From Grammothele lineata (taxonomy: Eukaryota > Basidiomycota > Agaricomycetes > Polyporales > Polyporaceae), in the NCBI GenBank assembly GCA_002150815.3, contig NDFF03000013.1, positions 310,001-374,000 on the forward strand: a DNA stretch of 64,000 nucleotides, written 5' to 3'. Each line of letters begins with the position of its first letter. Position 1 is the first letter of the stretch. Below the pieces are notes generated by a model, which did not search any database, had not been told where the DNA came from, and saw only the letters and a list, made by a program, of their open reading frames with translations. The position numbers and the translations under genes were made by a program. Below are positions 1 to 11,010 of this stretch, in pieces.

Positions 1-1077
1 CACGAGCTCCCAGCCGCACTCGGCGACAGGGTCCCAGTTGTCCAGGAGCGCGTGGTTCGAGGGCGACGACTTCGAGGTAGTAGGAACGATCCCCGACGTG
101 TCGAGGGGCAAGGCCCATGTCAAGCCATCGCGGACCCAGCGCGGAATGTTGGGGTAGAAATAGTGCAAGGAGAAGGAGTTTCTTGGCTCCGAGTGGCCGA
201 GCGTGGAGTACTGGGGTGATGTTTCGATCATACTCCAACCACGAGAGGTGTACTTAGATAGTGCCTCTTCCGCTTTCAAATTCCTGTTGAGGACAAGCGC
301 GTCGCGTAGCTCGAAGGTAGTGTAAGGGTACAGCGAGTACGCAGTCTTGTGCGTGATAATGTTCATCACACAGGCTAGGGAAGTGATCAGACAAGTACAT
401 ATATGAAGTCGAGTTAAGGAGGGTGACTGACTAGAATGGAACTCCAAAATAGACGCCACCGGGGAGTCGCTTGCAACGATGATTTGAACCTTGCGCGCGC
501 TGCCGGCTGCCTTTATCCGCTGAAAGGAATATACTGCACGCACACTTGTGATTGGGCCATAATCTGAGTCGTCCCAGAAATCGGAGTCGGCGTCCGGATC
601 AGGCTCGTCGACTGGGTGTCCACAGGGGAAGATGCTGGCCAGGAGGTATTTGACCGCAGATTGGTAGTCTGGGCGCTGCCCGGTGGTCGGAGTGAAGGCG
701 TAGCCTTCTGAAACGAGGTGACTTCCAATCTCCAGAAGTGTTTTGTCTGGGTGTGCATATAGATCCAAGTCTGATTCGGGGTAGAATGTCCTGTCGAGGA
801 ATTGGAGGGCGAACGAGCCGGAGATGACCATGTGTGTGCGGGCCATGAGTGACCGGAACGCAAGCGGTTCGTTTACGAAGTATCGAAGCCGCTCGTTGAT
901 ATTGTACGCCCTGCGCTGGAAGTCCTTGGCGACTAGGCGGATGTCGCGGCTCACTGATCCCATTCGAATGAGAGAGAGGGGGCTAAGGCAAGAAAAAATG
1001 ACGTCGTAAATTGGGGGTCTTCCGAACATCTGTGCAACGGTGTCCGCAGAGACATTGACGTCTGAGTGCATAGCCAT
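1..1077 (-). CDS. Nucleotidyltransferase-like orphan family, copy 1 (C-terminus outside window)
   Basis: The start codon is at 1077 and exon 1 runs 1077-432; after a 57-nt intron (375-431) exon 2 begins at 374 and continues past position 1, so the 3' end is missing. The N-terminal 60 residues are hydrophobic and vaguely F-box-like. Residues 86-106 carry SGS then DLDLY (G87, S88, D103, D105), which fits the G[GS]...Dh[DE]h signature of the polymerase-beta nucleotidyltransferase fold. It is clearly paralogous to the adjacent gene at 1417-2766 and to 34528-35799: all three share the SGS/DxD block and an intron at exactly the same place, before a CVMN motif. The fold assignment is an inference from the motif; substrate and activity are unknown, and a regulatory or degenerate protein is possible. 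Confidence 0.7.
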   Translation of the reverse strand, partial: MAMHSDVNVSADTVAQMFGRPPIYDVIFSCLSPLSLIRMGSVSRDIRLVAKDFQRRAYNINERLRYFVNEPLAFRSLMARTHMVISGSFALQFLDRTFYPESDLDLYAHPDKTLLEIGSHLVSEGYAFTPTTGQRPDYQSAVKYLLASIFPCGHPVDEPDPDADSDFWDDSDYGPITSVRAVYSFQRIKAAGSARKVQIIVASDSPVASILEFHSSQSPSLTRLHICTCLITSLACVMNIITHKTAYSLYPYTTFELRDALVLNRNLKAEEALSKYTSRGWSMIETSPQYSTLGHSEPRNSFSLHYFYPNIPRWVRDGLTWALPLDTSGIVPTTSKSSPSNHALLDNWDPVAECGWELV

Positions 1078-1416
1078 ATCCAAACGATGGGCGATACAAC
1101 CAAGGAATACACCTTAGTTAGATAGGCGTGCCGCCGGAAAGGTGGTCGTCGGTCGTTGGTCGTTGGGACTCACGAAGAGAAGAGGTATCCGAGTCCTGCA
1201 GTCTTGTTTCTTCGCGGCTAGCGCTCACCGCAGCACCCTGAAGACTCCCGTGACGTCATCAACAAGGTGATCACTGTTCCACGTGTTACAGCTTCGACTT
1301 GAGTCGCCACTGGACTAGTGTATGTGAACGAGATCAAGTGTAATTTTCAAACTACCATGGTAGATGTTCTCAGTCATGCGATCCTGCTCTGCCTTCTCGC
1401 TTGGTCTTATAACATT
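1078..1416. other. Intergenic spacer between tandem copies 1 and 2
   Basis: This stretch separates the 3' end of copy 2 from the start of copy 1 and should hold the promoter of copy 1. I see no convincing TATA box and no coding sequence. Confidence 0.5.
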
Positions 1417-2766
1417 CTACGAACCAGAAACTCGTTTCCTTAGGAACTCCTCTCGAAATGTTGGCAGGATGGAATCCCACCTGTAGCAGAGGTCAGCCAA
1501 CTGACTTATGGCCAACACACAGGCAGACAGACTCACCAAGTCCATGCTTCCGCGATATCCGCCTTTTCCTTCCCCGACGGAATCTTGGAATGCTCCATCT
1601 TGCCCTGGGAGACCATGAAACCCTTGAGGGTATCCACATACCCGTATTCGGGCGACGTATATTGCCAACGGAACACCGTGCTTTTGACTTTCGCATACGA
1701 CAGCACTACCTGTCCCTGTACAGGATCAAGAAGGCTAAGTTTCCAACCACACTCGGCAACCGGGTCCCAGTGCAGCGCTTCGCTCGACGGAGACAATAGA
1801 GGAGGGAACGTGACGCCTGTCGTGTCGAGGTAGATGGTCCACGACATATCATCACACACCCAGCGAGGGGTATCGATGTGGAACCAAAGCGAGTAGAGGC
1901 CGTCGCCTGTCTTGGAGCGGACGAGCCGGGCGTTGAGCGGGGAGGGGTTGGCGAGGATCCGCCATCCTCGCGTGGCGTATTTCATGAGGGCCTCCTGGGC
2001 TCGGGAATGGTTGCTGAGGACGAGGGAGTCGCGACGCTCGAAGGTTGCGTACGGATAGAGGGAATAAGCCGTGTTGTACGTGATGACATTCATGACGCAA
2101 GCTGAAGCACTAGTCAATCCAATGTACCCGTGAGTCGAAAGAGGACTGACTGGAATGAAACTCTAGGATCGCTGCCAGCGGGCAGCTGCGCGAGACGATG
2201 ATCTGCACCTTGCGCACGCCATCCTCTGTTTCCCGCTCGAAGTGAAAGACCGCACGTACGTCTCTCAGATCGTACAGGAATTCGCGCTCTTCAATATCGA
2301 GATTCTCTGTCCAGCTTTTCATACTACCTAAGATACGCTCCACTTCGACTCCGTAGTCCGGTTGCTGCCATGATCCCGGCTTAAAAGCGTAGCCCTCTTG
2401 AACAAGATGATTGCCGACCTCCAAGATGCCGCCGTCAGGATGGACGTACAGATCCATATCTGAGTCGGGGTAGAAGGTCCTGTCGAAGAACTGGAGGGCA
2501 AAAGAGCCCGAGATGACCATGTGCGTGCGGGCCATGAGGGATCGGAAGGACAACGGGTCGTCTACATAGTGCCGGAGCCGTTTATTGATGTTGTACGCTC
2601 TCTGTTGGAAATCCTTGGCGCCTATGCGAATGTTGCGGTTCATCGACGCCATACGGGTGAGGCTGAGCGGCGTGAGGCAAGAGAAAATTGCGTCGTAAAT
2701 GGGACGCCTTCCAAAGGCTTGGGCGATGGCCCCGGCAGAGGCATCGACATCTATAAGGGAGGCCAT
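1417..2766 (-). CDS. Nucleotidyltransferase-like orphan family, copy 2 (complete, 414 aa)
   Basis: Exons are 2766-2151, 2101-1537 and 1480-1417, joined over 49- and 56-nt introns with phases that agree, giving 414 aa. Residues 1-70 form a hydrophobic, F-box-like region. G87-S88 followed by D103-M-D105 form the metal-binding signature expected of a nucleotidyltransferase core, and a later VEVE motif could supply the third carboxylate. The C-terminal half (after CVMN) is unlike anything I recognise. Copy 1 lies directly downstream in the same orientation, indicating tandem duplication, and a third copy sits 32 kb away. A TATA-like element lies at 2926-2933. Paralogy and gene structure are seen directly; enzymatic function is inference. 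An F-box adaptor that has kept an NTase-like fold for another purpose is an alternative. Confidence 0.8.
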
Positions 2767-3184
2767 ACGAATTATCCTGGAGACCGCGTTAGGCCTTGTG
2801 CCCGGAGATGTCTAGTAAACGTACCGATGTTGTATCTCTGTGTTCTTGGATCTAGGATCGACTGAAGGTGGAGGCGTCACGGAAAAGATGGCGGGAGGAG
2901 AGATGATATGGTGATCGCGATGAGAATTTATAGGGGCAAGACGAGGCCTCTAGAGTGTATCCTCGCTTCCCACCCTGGAATTGAGTTCAGGAGACGAGCG
3001 CCAGCGGTCATCGCAGCCATAAGACCGGTGGAGTCACGATGTGCATGACAGCGGCGAGGGCATTATCCGTGCTCGTGCCTGAGGTTTCACCACCCAGTCT
3101 GCTAACTCTAGTGCTGAAATTGGGTGGCGTATACGTACAAGATGGAGTGGAATCCGCAAAATACACCGGTGATACCCATAACAC
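2767..3184. promoter_or_regulatory. Promoter region of copy 2, with TATA-like element at 2926-2933 (minus)
   Basis: On the minus strand TATAAATT lies about 160 bp upstream of the ATG at 2766. The rest of the interval, down to the 3' end of the reductase gene, shows no gene. Confidence 0.4.
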
Positions 3185-4449
3185 CTACAGCCAGCCCTTC
3201 TTCTCGAAGTCCTTGATCGTGTCAACCGCACAATCAGCGTGCTTACGGTACTTGATGCCGAAGACTCTGATGCTCTTGCTGTTGTCGTAATAGAGCGCGT
3301 GGGTCGCCTTCGTTGGGTCGTATGAAGTGTTGCCCGCCTGAATCCTACTTGACGCGGCATGGGCTGGCCCAACTGCAAGCACACAGAGCTCGTCAGCATC
3401 TTTAAACCCTGCGCAAGCCAGGATAGAAAGAGTCCCACCAAAGTCTTGCCACTTAGAAGGCCCAGATGCAATGATGAAGCGGTTGCCACCAGCCTCCTCC
3501 TTGAGAAGCGCGAATGTGTGCGCCTCCGCGATATCCCGAACGTCTACCCAGAGCACACTAGAATGAACAGATCATCAGCTGCCACTCCTTGTTCTCCTAG
3601 GCCGAGTGAGACTCACCCCTGAGTCGCCAATGCCTCGATACTCTCCGTACCCTTAACCACCGCATTATACCACATCTCCGCAGACGTGCCCAGGTCTGCG
3701 GGCGTCTTGACCTCGTTCAGCGACGGCCCGAACACGAACGGCGGGTTGAGCACGGTGAGGTCCCAGCCGACCTCCGCCTTGTGCGCGTTCCAGTAATCCC
3801 ACGCGGCACGCTCAGCGAGCGTCTTGCTCGCGCGGTACTTGTCCCCCTGCGCCGCGTCACGACCCTTCTCCTCGACTGCCTTCGGGGACACGTCGTTCCA
3901 CGAGGTCTCGTCCAGCGTTGCGCCGGCGGGCGGCGAGCCTACGACTGCGGCAGTCGAGGAGAGAACGATGATGCGCTTGACGTTCGGACCAGCTGCGGCT
4001 GCAGCCTTGATGACGGAAAGGGTGCCCTCGACGGCGGGCTTAATCATCTCTTCTGGCTCGATGGCCTTAAGGTGGAAGGGTGAAGCAGTGTGTGCGATAG
4101 CATCGACATCCTTGACGTATGGAAGGAACGACTCCTCCTGTACGAGCGAGCGTGACATTCAGCATCACGTCTGAATGCTGTTGAGAGATGCGAAGGCAAG
4201 GGGTACGCGACAGGAAGGGCCAGAGAGCGAAGAGCTAGAGCGACGCACCTTGGTGATATCCTCAACGATGACAATCTCCAGCTTGTCGCCGTAGGACTTA
4301 AAGAGGTCACGAAGGTACCCCGCTTTGCTCTCCGAGCGGACGGTGCCACGGACGGCGAATCCAGCCTCGAGCATGAACTTGAGGATCCATACGGCGATGT
4401 AACCGTTCGCACCGGTGACGAGGACCTTTCCAGAAGTAACGGCAGGCAT
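3185..4449 (-). CDS. NAD(P)-dependent extended SDR reductase (CCR/GRE2-like), 364 aa
   Basis: Exons are 4449-4249, 4137-3617 and 3557-3185. The protein starts with the Rossmann TGANGYI motif (residues 12-18) followed by an RGTVR element typical of NADP-preferring extended SDRs. S128 and Y168-x3-K172 (YRASK) give the catalytic set, and NPPFVFGPS matches the substrate-side loop of the dihydroflavonol/cinnamoyl-CoA/methylglyoxal reductase branch. It should reduce an aldehyde or ketone in the cytosol; the substrate cannot be told from sequence. A further short in-frame intron (about 3379-3441) is possible because the region after WQDF looks looped out relative to relatives. A paralogue lies at 58023-59502. 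A TATA box is at 4543-4548. There is no sign of damage. Confidence 0.88.
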
Positions 4450-6159
4450 GATAGAACGAGTCGGCAGGTGTTTTTGCTGGAGTGGGATGGAGAGATGAGA
4501 TGACGAATGTGATGGTCGTCGATAGTGGCGAGCCTCGCTCGTTATATACCCACGGCGCGTGAGGTCGTTATAGAACGCGTGCCGTCGTGCGATCTAGAGA
4601 CCCACGAGTCGGTCCGCGGCTGAGTAAGAGACATGGAGCTTCGGTGGGTAGAGGGACGCAAGGATGGTTGAGCCGGGCCGTATGTCATCGATTCGTCCTC
4701 GACGAGCGGACGGGGGCCTTTGGTTGTATCGCCAGGTTCAATACTATTGATCCGGCACGAATGTTGAGCAGACCTTTGTTGTGTAGCGATAGAAAGAAGT
4801 CCAAGCGGTAGCCTGAGCCCTGGAGAAATGAGCTGAAGAGGTCGAGGAAAGACGTGGGAGGCGAGGTACAGAAAGCGTGCCAACGGTGTCCGAGCGGACC
4901 GCGCGTCAGAAGCGTCGGAAAGGTCGTCATCCGAGTGCCGATCGCGACTTCCTCTTCTTCCTCCCGGTCGGTTCGATTGCCTGTTTTGACTCTTCCTCTA
5001 CGCGTCAAAAGTGCCCGATCGGGGGCTTCCTCAGCATGTATGACTCAATGGGCGTTCATGCGTTCACTACTTACACAACGACTCGGTCACCCTGTGCAGA
5101 GCCGCACTAACTTACCGCTCGCGGTAATCCAATCTGCTTTCGCCCGAGTGCATCGCTTCGACGACAATTTAGTTATGTATATGCACCCTACCTCAAGCTG
5201 ACCCGGGTAGACATGCTCGGGGAGGGCCGGAGAAGCTTGTTCGAGGAGCAGTCCAGTAAGCTCTCTTGCCATTTACGTACTGTTTCGTGAATGCAATAAG
5301 TTTTTACTCTCTTTGAAGTAGGCCTATGTTGCCCATTGACCTTGACGCACATGCTTTTGAGGCTTGAATTCAAGTTTTCAGTACTTCAACTTCGAAACAT
5401 GACTCTATAGAGTGTGCGCTACACGCTCCTCCGCTTGATGAGTACTATCCCGTGCTACAACCCAAACATGAATGGCGGAACTGCGGCCCAGGACGAGTCT
5501 CAGAGAACGTGACCGTGCCGTCGTCCGATACACATGGAAGGCTTGAAGAAGCCCCCGCTCGAGCCTCGGGTCATTCATATGAACAGCGACATGCTCATCA
5601 TTATATCATTCTTGTCTCAACGTTGGAGTTGCTACGCCAATGCCTTAATCTCACTTTCTCAATAAGCTATCGCCAAGCACGAGCAAGACCCGCCGGGCCA
5701 TCCTCCGACTTTCCTCCCCGAGTCGAGGAGCTTGAAAATTCACTGGTGCCGGCCAGGCTGAGAGCGTCGCATCAGCGTTGGGTACCACCGATAATCACAT
5801 GGCGCTCGCGGCTGTGAAGATGAATAAATGAACTCCGGGTGGCCGTATATATCGTTCTACAGAAAATGTGGTGTTCTGGTCTTCCTTTAAGGTCGAAGTC
5901 ACAGGAGGCTCACAACATTTGTCCAAAATGAGTTGCTGGTGATCATATAATCCCTGGGCTACGAAGTAGGACAGGTCTTGTCCAGAAAAAGGGGTGAGGT
6001 GTTACATTTCGTGACGTGACATCACGCTTCTTGCCTCTTATCTGGTCTCTTATCATGGTCGAGAAAGGGAATTCGTGACAGCAGTGACGTTCGCGAAAAG
6101 TTGCCGTAGAGGCGTGACAATGACGGTTGGGAACGGAACGAGCCTCTTGGACTACTACA
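4450..6159. other. Intergenic, no supported gene
   Basis: Only short overlapping frames occur here, without coherent splice partners. It contains the promoter of the reductase gene and the 3' flank of the acidic-tail gene. Confidence 0.4.
4543..4548 (-). promoter_or_regulatory. TATA box of the SDR reductase gene
   Basis: TATATA on the minus strand lies about 95 bp upstream of the ATG at 4449, a spacing seen repeatedly in this window. Confidence 0.5.
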
Positions 6160-7124
6160 CTAGACTTCTTCCTCATCGTCCATCCATTCGTCGCTGCTCT
6201 CTCCTCCTCCTTCCTCATCAGTGTCCATCGTGTCGTCGGTGCTGTACTCGTCTTCGCTGATGGGATCGAGACTCAATCTATTCATCGGATAGTGGCATTC
6301 GGTGCTATTGATCGACATCGAATCATCCAAATCATCGTCTTCGTCAGCCATGGTGAGTCGAAGGTGCCCTGTGAACCAGTCTGTGATCCTAATTGCAAGA
6401 TCGGTCAGTACTGAATGAGTGCGTTCAATGTACGTGAGTACTCGGCCTTACATGTAGACTATGTCATAAACGTCCGGCAGGTGCTTTGGCGTGATATTGT
6501 AGGCGGCGGTCCTTTCCTTGTTCGTCACGACGACCAGCAACTCCGCGGACCACGGTCGTTTGTCTTCGCCCATCAAGGTCTGGATGGACGTGCTCGGCGG
6601 CACACTGGCGTCGTCGGTAATGATCATGTAGAGATCGTAGAACCGTGACGTGCCACGCCTGTCTGTGGCAATCTTGAACGAAAACCTCTGCTGCGTTCCG
6701 CGGATGGACCATCGTGAAGCGACATCAGGTACGTATACCTCTTTGTCTTTCACCGTTATCGGAAGCTTAATGTACAAACTTGGTCGGTCGATAGGGAACA
6801 GATATGCATCACAAGTTCGGAGCTGTGGACAAAAGGTAAGTTTTATCTTTGCCGTGAATGTGTATCTCGTACCGTCTTTTCCACCGCCATAGGATGTGCC
6901 ATCGAGGCGTTGGTGACGCGTGTGGCCGTCGCTGTGGTGGCTGGCGCCCCTCTGGGTAGGCTGGCTACGGTGGAAGAGTTGTCGCCGCAGGCCGATTCGG
7001 CGGCGGTGGCGGGGTCGTTGATCTGGTGGCGGCCCGCGGCGGCGTTGGCGGGCACAGCGCTGAGGTTGGCCGATGTCGCAGTGGAGGCGGCAGTCGGCAC
7101 GGTGGCTGTCGTAGAAGTGTGCAT
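6160..7124 (-). CDS. Unrecognised acidic-tail protein, paralogue A (283 aa)
   Basis: Exons are 7124-6873, 6822-6452 and 6388-6160, and all phases agree. The N-terminal 80 residues are Thr/Ala-rich and probably disordered. A folded core follows (about residues 85-215) containing RGTQQRFSF and YDLYMIITD. The last 65 residues are strongly acidic and end near SDEWMDDEEEV. The gene at 18745-19976 has the same three-exon layout, both introns at homologous places, the same core motifs (RGSQQRFSI, YDVYVMHT) and an EWMDD tail end. A TATA box lies at 7231-7238. I do not recognise the family. The mix of disordered N-terminus, compact core and acidic tail would suit a nuclear or chromatin-interacting protein, but that is speculation. 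Confidence 0.75.
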
Positions 7125-7230
7125 GATGGTGGTGGATACAGACGAGATGTCGATAGCGTGATGCGTATGTTGGTTATGGGATGGGTCTTTCGGAATGTGT
7201 AGATGCTGTGACTAGCGTAGTGCGGGTTCG

Positions 7231-7238
7231 TTATATAT
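7231..7238 (-). promoter_or_regulatory. TATA box of acidic-tail paralogue A
   Basis: TATATAA on the minus strand lies about 110 bp upstream of the ATG at 7124. The paralogue has a TATA-like element at nearly the same distance. Confidence 0.5.
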
Positions 7239-9205
7239 GAATGATTTTGTACCTTGCTCATGAAGGACCGTCAGCTCTAACGGCGAGGACGGTGCACACT
7301 GGATATGTCATACGCTGCTGGTCAGCTATTCAATCGTGTATATGCTGACACAGCTTCCGTTAGCGTTCGGAACTAGATTGGTGTGTGCAAGAGGCCGACT
7401 CTGGGGTGTTGGGTCGTTGTGGGGCTGTCTATGAAGCTCGTGCTCTCAGGCTTTGTCCGCTGCTACGCCCCCCTCCCAAATGGTGAGACGTCGTGGTTTC
7501 GACATGGTTGGGAGTAGCCTTTCCGGAGCTGACGGTCTTACTACTACTGTCTTCATGCTCAAAACCATGAGTCGTTCTCGACCGGTGTTTCTCGTCATCG
7601 GCGCTGCTGTAGCGACGCCTCGTCCATCATGCTCTGCGCCTAACCGTCGCAGAGACGGTCTTCGCAAGGTTGATCACTGTGTACAAAGATGTGATTTCTC
7701 TTTTCGTCAGGGGGTGGAATGTATCGCCTAACGCCTTAGCTGGCCCTTTCTGGGCTTCCCGTATGTTCTTACCTATATGGTGCGCCCGAAACTGGTTCAC
7801 ATCGTCTGCCGCGTACACTGCTGCGCCCCTCTCGGGCCCCCTGCGAATGGCTGGAAATGAACGGACCTCCGTACGTCCCTCTTGTCATTCGGTCTCATAT
7901 AAGAATCGTATTTGGGCACCGCGGGCGCGTATAGGCTGCAGTAGTGGACTCTGTTGACAGAACACGGCCGCCCAACGTGCTCACTGGGCGAGCATTAGAG
8001 GTGCTGGATACCGAAACCCTGGCTGTCTAGCCAACTTTGTTAACCGATTAAAAAGGAGTGGTATTGAAAGGATGATAGAGGATCTATTACTACTATTGGG
8101 AAATGATCGTCTAGGAGCATTTTGCACTGTAGTGTCATGACGAGCGGGGTGTACACTGACCCGTGGAGCCTGAGATGAAGGATTGAAGTATTCGACTACG
8201 AGTGTGATAATAGAGAACGCTGCAGAAAGACAAATGAAGCTACGATGTATGATGGTGACTCGAGATGGCAGTAGGTATTGCAAGGCTTGAATTTGAACAG
8301 GGAACGATGAAAGAAGACGTGGGGGTCGGCATAAGACTAGATGAGGAAAAAAGCGTATAGCGGGGAGGAGAATGCGAAAACAACACGGGGGAAGATAATC
8401 ATAGACGAGGCGCAGAAGCATGACGGGGGATAGGTATGGGGGAGGTAACAGGAAGTGCGGAGAAGCTTACGAGGGATACAACGCAGTCGGGGCCCTTTGA
8501 GAGAGCAGGACCTCCAGTCACAGCGACGCTACGCACACCTGGGTTGTCGAAAGCACAGTATCATACACGTCTGAGACCCTAATGGCGGCGGCATACCAAG
8601 AAAGAATGTCGGGGGCCTGGACGCCTCGTTTCGTGGCATGGGAAGCCGTGGCTTTTCACGACACCGCGTCTTACTATTGGAGAATGGTGGTCATGTAGCT
8701 CTGAATAGGCACCGTCGAAAACATTGCTGGGGGATTATAGTGTCGATTTGGGGCCTGGAAAACGTACGGCAAAGAGATTCGATGAAAGGAGGAGACAGGA
8801 AGGACGGCTAGCAGTGGATGGGACCGGCGGTCGATGCCAGATGGGGCTCGAGCGCGGCATTTCTCGCTGACATAATGCGGGGAAGGATGCTGCAGGCGTC
8901 TGGGCCAGGGGAGGAGGAGGGTGATTTCGACCGCTGTACCCGGCGGCCGGCCCACATCCCAGGGGCGTTCATGTCAGGACATGTACGAGATGTCGTTCGC
9001 AGAGTTGATGACACGATATGATCAGCATGACAGCAGGAAGCGACAGGGTTTGGTATACGACGAAGCTACCTCTATATATAATAGACGTACATGAGGAAGA
9101 TACACACAGTATGAAGCGTCCCACAGGCCCTGTACGTCTTCCCTGTCCTCATGTCAAATCCGGGCCACTCATGGCGGCGTTCTAGGTTGGCAATCCAGCT
9201 CCGGC
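7239..9205. other. Low-coding stretch
   Basis: No reading frame here could be joined into a convincing gene. Frames are short on both strands and lack matched splice signals. Confidence 0.35.
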
Positions 9206-9598
9206 TTACGCCAGGACCGCTGAGGAGAGTAGCGAATATATTCGTCTCACTGTGGTAAGGATCGTTGCGCCCTTCCAAGTAGACGTACTTTTTTGACATA
9301 CCTTTGGATGAAGCCAGTGCGCAAGTCGAGCGAAATAACACCATGGCGCGCTCAAGGAGATTCGATGTTTTTTATCGAGTTTCAGGGGAGAGGGATTCCA
9401 CATGTCCATAGACGGAATGTGTGGCGGGGTAGTGCGAAGCTTTGATAGCTCAGGTAGTGCGGCTAGGGGCGATTCGGAGGTCGAATGTGATTCGGGATGA
9501 GTACTAGCAGGACGGAACGTCACGGCGGTTGTTCTAGCGCAAGAAGTTTTGACTGTCTTGGCACCCGCTGTGTAACTCCGGATCCGCGCAAGGTTCAA
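9206..9598 (-). CDS. Weak candidate ORF, 130 aa
   Basis: A single open frame of 130 codons reads toward LKLDKKHRISLSAPWCY and has a possible GTATGT donor near 9302. I recognise no domain. It could be one exon of a lineage-specific gene or a chance frame. Confidence 0.2.
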   Translation of the reverse strand: MNLARIRSYTAGAKTVKTSCARTTAVTFRPASTHPESHSTSESPLAALPELSKLRTTPPHIPSMDMWNPSPLKLDKKHRISLSAPWCYFARLAHWLHPKVCQKSTSTWKGATILTTVRRIYSLLSSAVLA

Positions 9599-9756
9599 CG
9601 TTCAAATCGTCCCCAATGTCACTTAAGTTCTAATAACTTCTGCACATGACGGAGTATGCTCGCGCTTGCTGTTGGGATCTGATACCTTCTGATCCGAGCT
9701 TGCACATAGCCCATAAGATCTGTACCTGCACCGCACACTCGTCGCCGAATAGATTG

Positions 9757-9935
9757 CGAGAGGCCCTTGCTCAGAGTCCTACGGACTCGGAGTCCTGCTC
9801 ATTTACCAAGCGCCGGGAGGACGACGCGATCAATGGGCTGACGCCCAAGAGCATCGCCACCGCTTACGAGTGCTCAACTCCGGAGTCTCTTCGCGTGAAG
9901 GCCTTCGATGTGCGACACATCAGGCCACGGTATGT
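9757..9935 (+). repeat. Dispersed repeat, copy 1 (inverted relative to 22545-22740)
   Basis: About 180 bp is similar to the minus strand at 22545-22740. The centre (about 9808-9867) is almost identical between copies, and both copies keep an open frame reading KRREDDAINGLTPKS then ATA. The flanks diverge gradually. This could be an old transposon piece or the exon of a duplicated gene. Confidence 0.65.
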
Positions 9936-10171
9936 AGGTATATTGAGGATTTGTACTACATGGGATATCCCAGTGTACGTTTAAACGATGCACAATGCTG
10001 GGACCATGCTGCCCTCGGGCGTTTGTGATGGCGGTGCGGCTGTGTGGGGCAGGATGCACCGGACACAGGCGCCAGGCTCAGTGCAGCCTGGGCTAGCACC
10101 GCTCTTGGACCCCACGTGTCCACACACAAAGGAGATGTCGTGAATAGAGCATAGTTAGAGTAGTATAGTAG

Positions 10172-11010
10172 CTATGTACGAATCTCATAGTCCCAATGTA
10201 CAAAATATTCCGCCTTGCACCAGTTAGAGTGAATAGAGTGGATCTGGTAAAGGAAAGGCATGTGAGGCATGAATACCTCAGGGAGATCATTGTCCATATG
10301 AAGTGGAACAATATCACGAGGAATCTCAGTCTGTATCTCAGCTTGCCTAGTGTCCTCCTCTAAATGGTCAACCTCTTGAAAAATTTGATGACTGTTACGA
10401 AAGTCCGTGCACGATACGAGGTGAGCATAGTCTGGATTAGGAGGTATTGTGAATGAATAGACTCGAGGAATAACCTGAATAGAGGGATCTATGGTAGTTG
10501 AGAATGACCAGGATGAAGGAATATTGAACTTGGAAATAGAGTGGGGAAGTGTTCTCAACAAGGGTGACGTAGTAATACCGTCAATTCGCTGAATTGTAAC
10601 TTTTGCAAAGCGGACAGGGCTCCACGTCAAAGTGTTTGAAATAAGAAACACTACCTGCGTTGTTGAAAGATAATCGACACCAGAAATAGTACCTTCAATA
10701 TGCGTGTCATAGGTATCGTAAAGAGTAATACCACTCTCACGAGCAATGCGGTGAGCAGTGAGATACCTGGTCGGTGTTGACAAGCTAAACAGCTTGACGT
10801 TGACACCGATGCCCAAGAGCATAGAGGGGGCCATTGGTGAGTTGAAGTGATACATCAGCTCAGGTTCGCCTGATGGCAGGAGACGTGTAGACCAGCGCCT
10901 CCACTGGACATAGACCTGAGCGACGGAGGTGTCCTAATCCAAACAAATCAGTGATTAGTTACCTTATAAGGGCAATTGTTAGTACTAACAGATGCACCAG
11001 AGCTTGGCAT
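10172..11010 (-). CDS. Hypothetical protein, 260 aa, in AT-rich segment
   Basis: Exon 1 (11010-10990) is joined over a 56-nt intron with GTTAGT donor and CTAAC branch site to exon 2 (10933-10172), giving 260 aa. A shorter 29-nt intron reading is also open but too short to be likely. The protein has beta-rich hydrophobic segments and an acidic Glu-rich stretch near residue 215, with no domain I recognise. The surrounding 10.1-12.1 kb is visibly richer in A+T than the GC-rich flanks, which suggests transferred or transposon-derived DNA. It might be an accessory transposon protein, but nothing in the sequence proves this. Confidence 0.45.

Noticed and set aside
3379..3441. Additional in-frame intron near the end of the first SDR gene
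   Set aside because: Both readings stay open and the splice sites are only moderate, so the unspliced form is kept as default.
10934..10962. 29-nt intron in the 10172-11010 gene
   Set aside because: Too short for a spliceosomal intron here; a 56-nt intron with a better branch site fits equally well.
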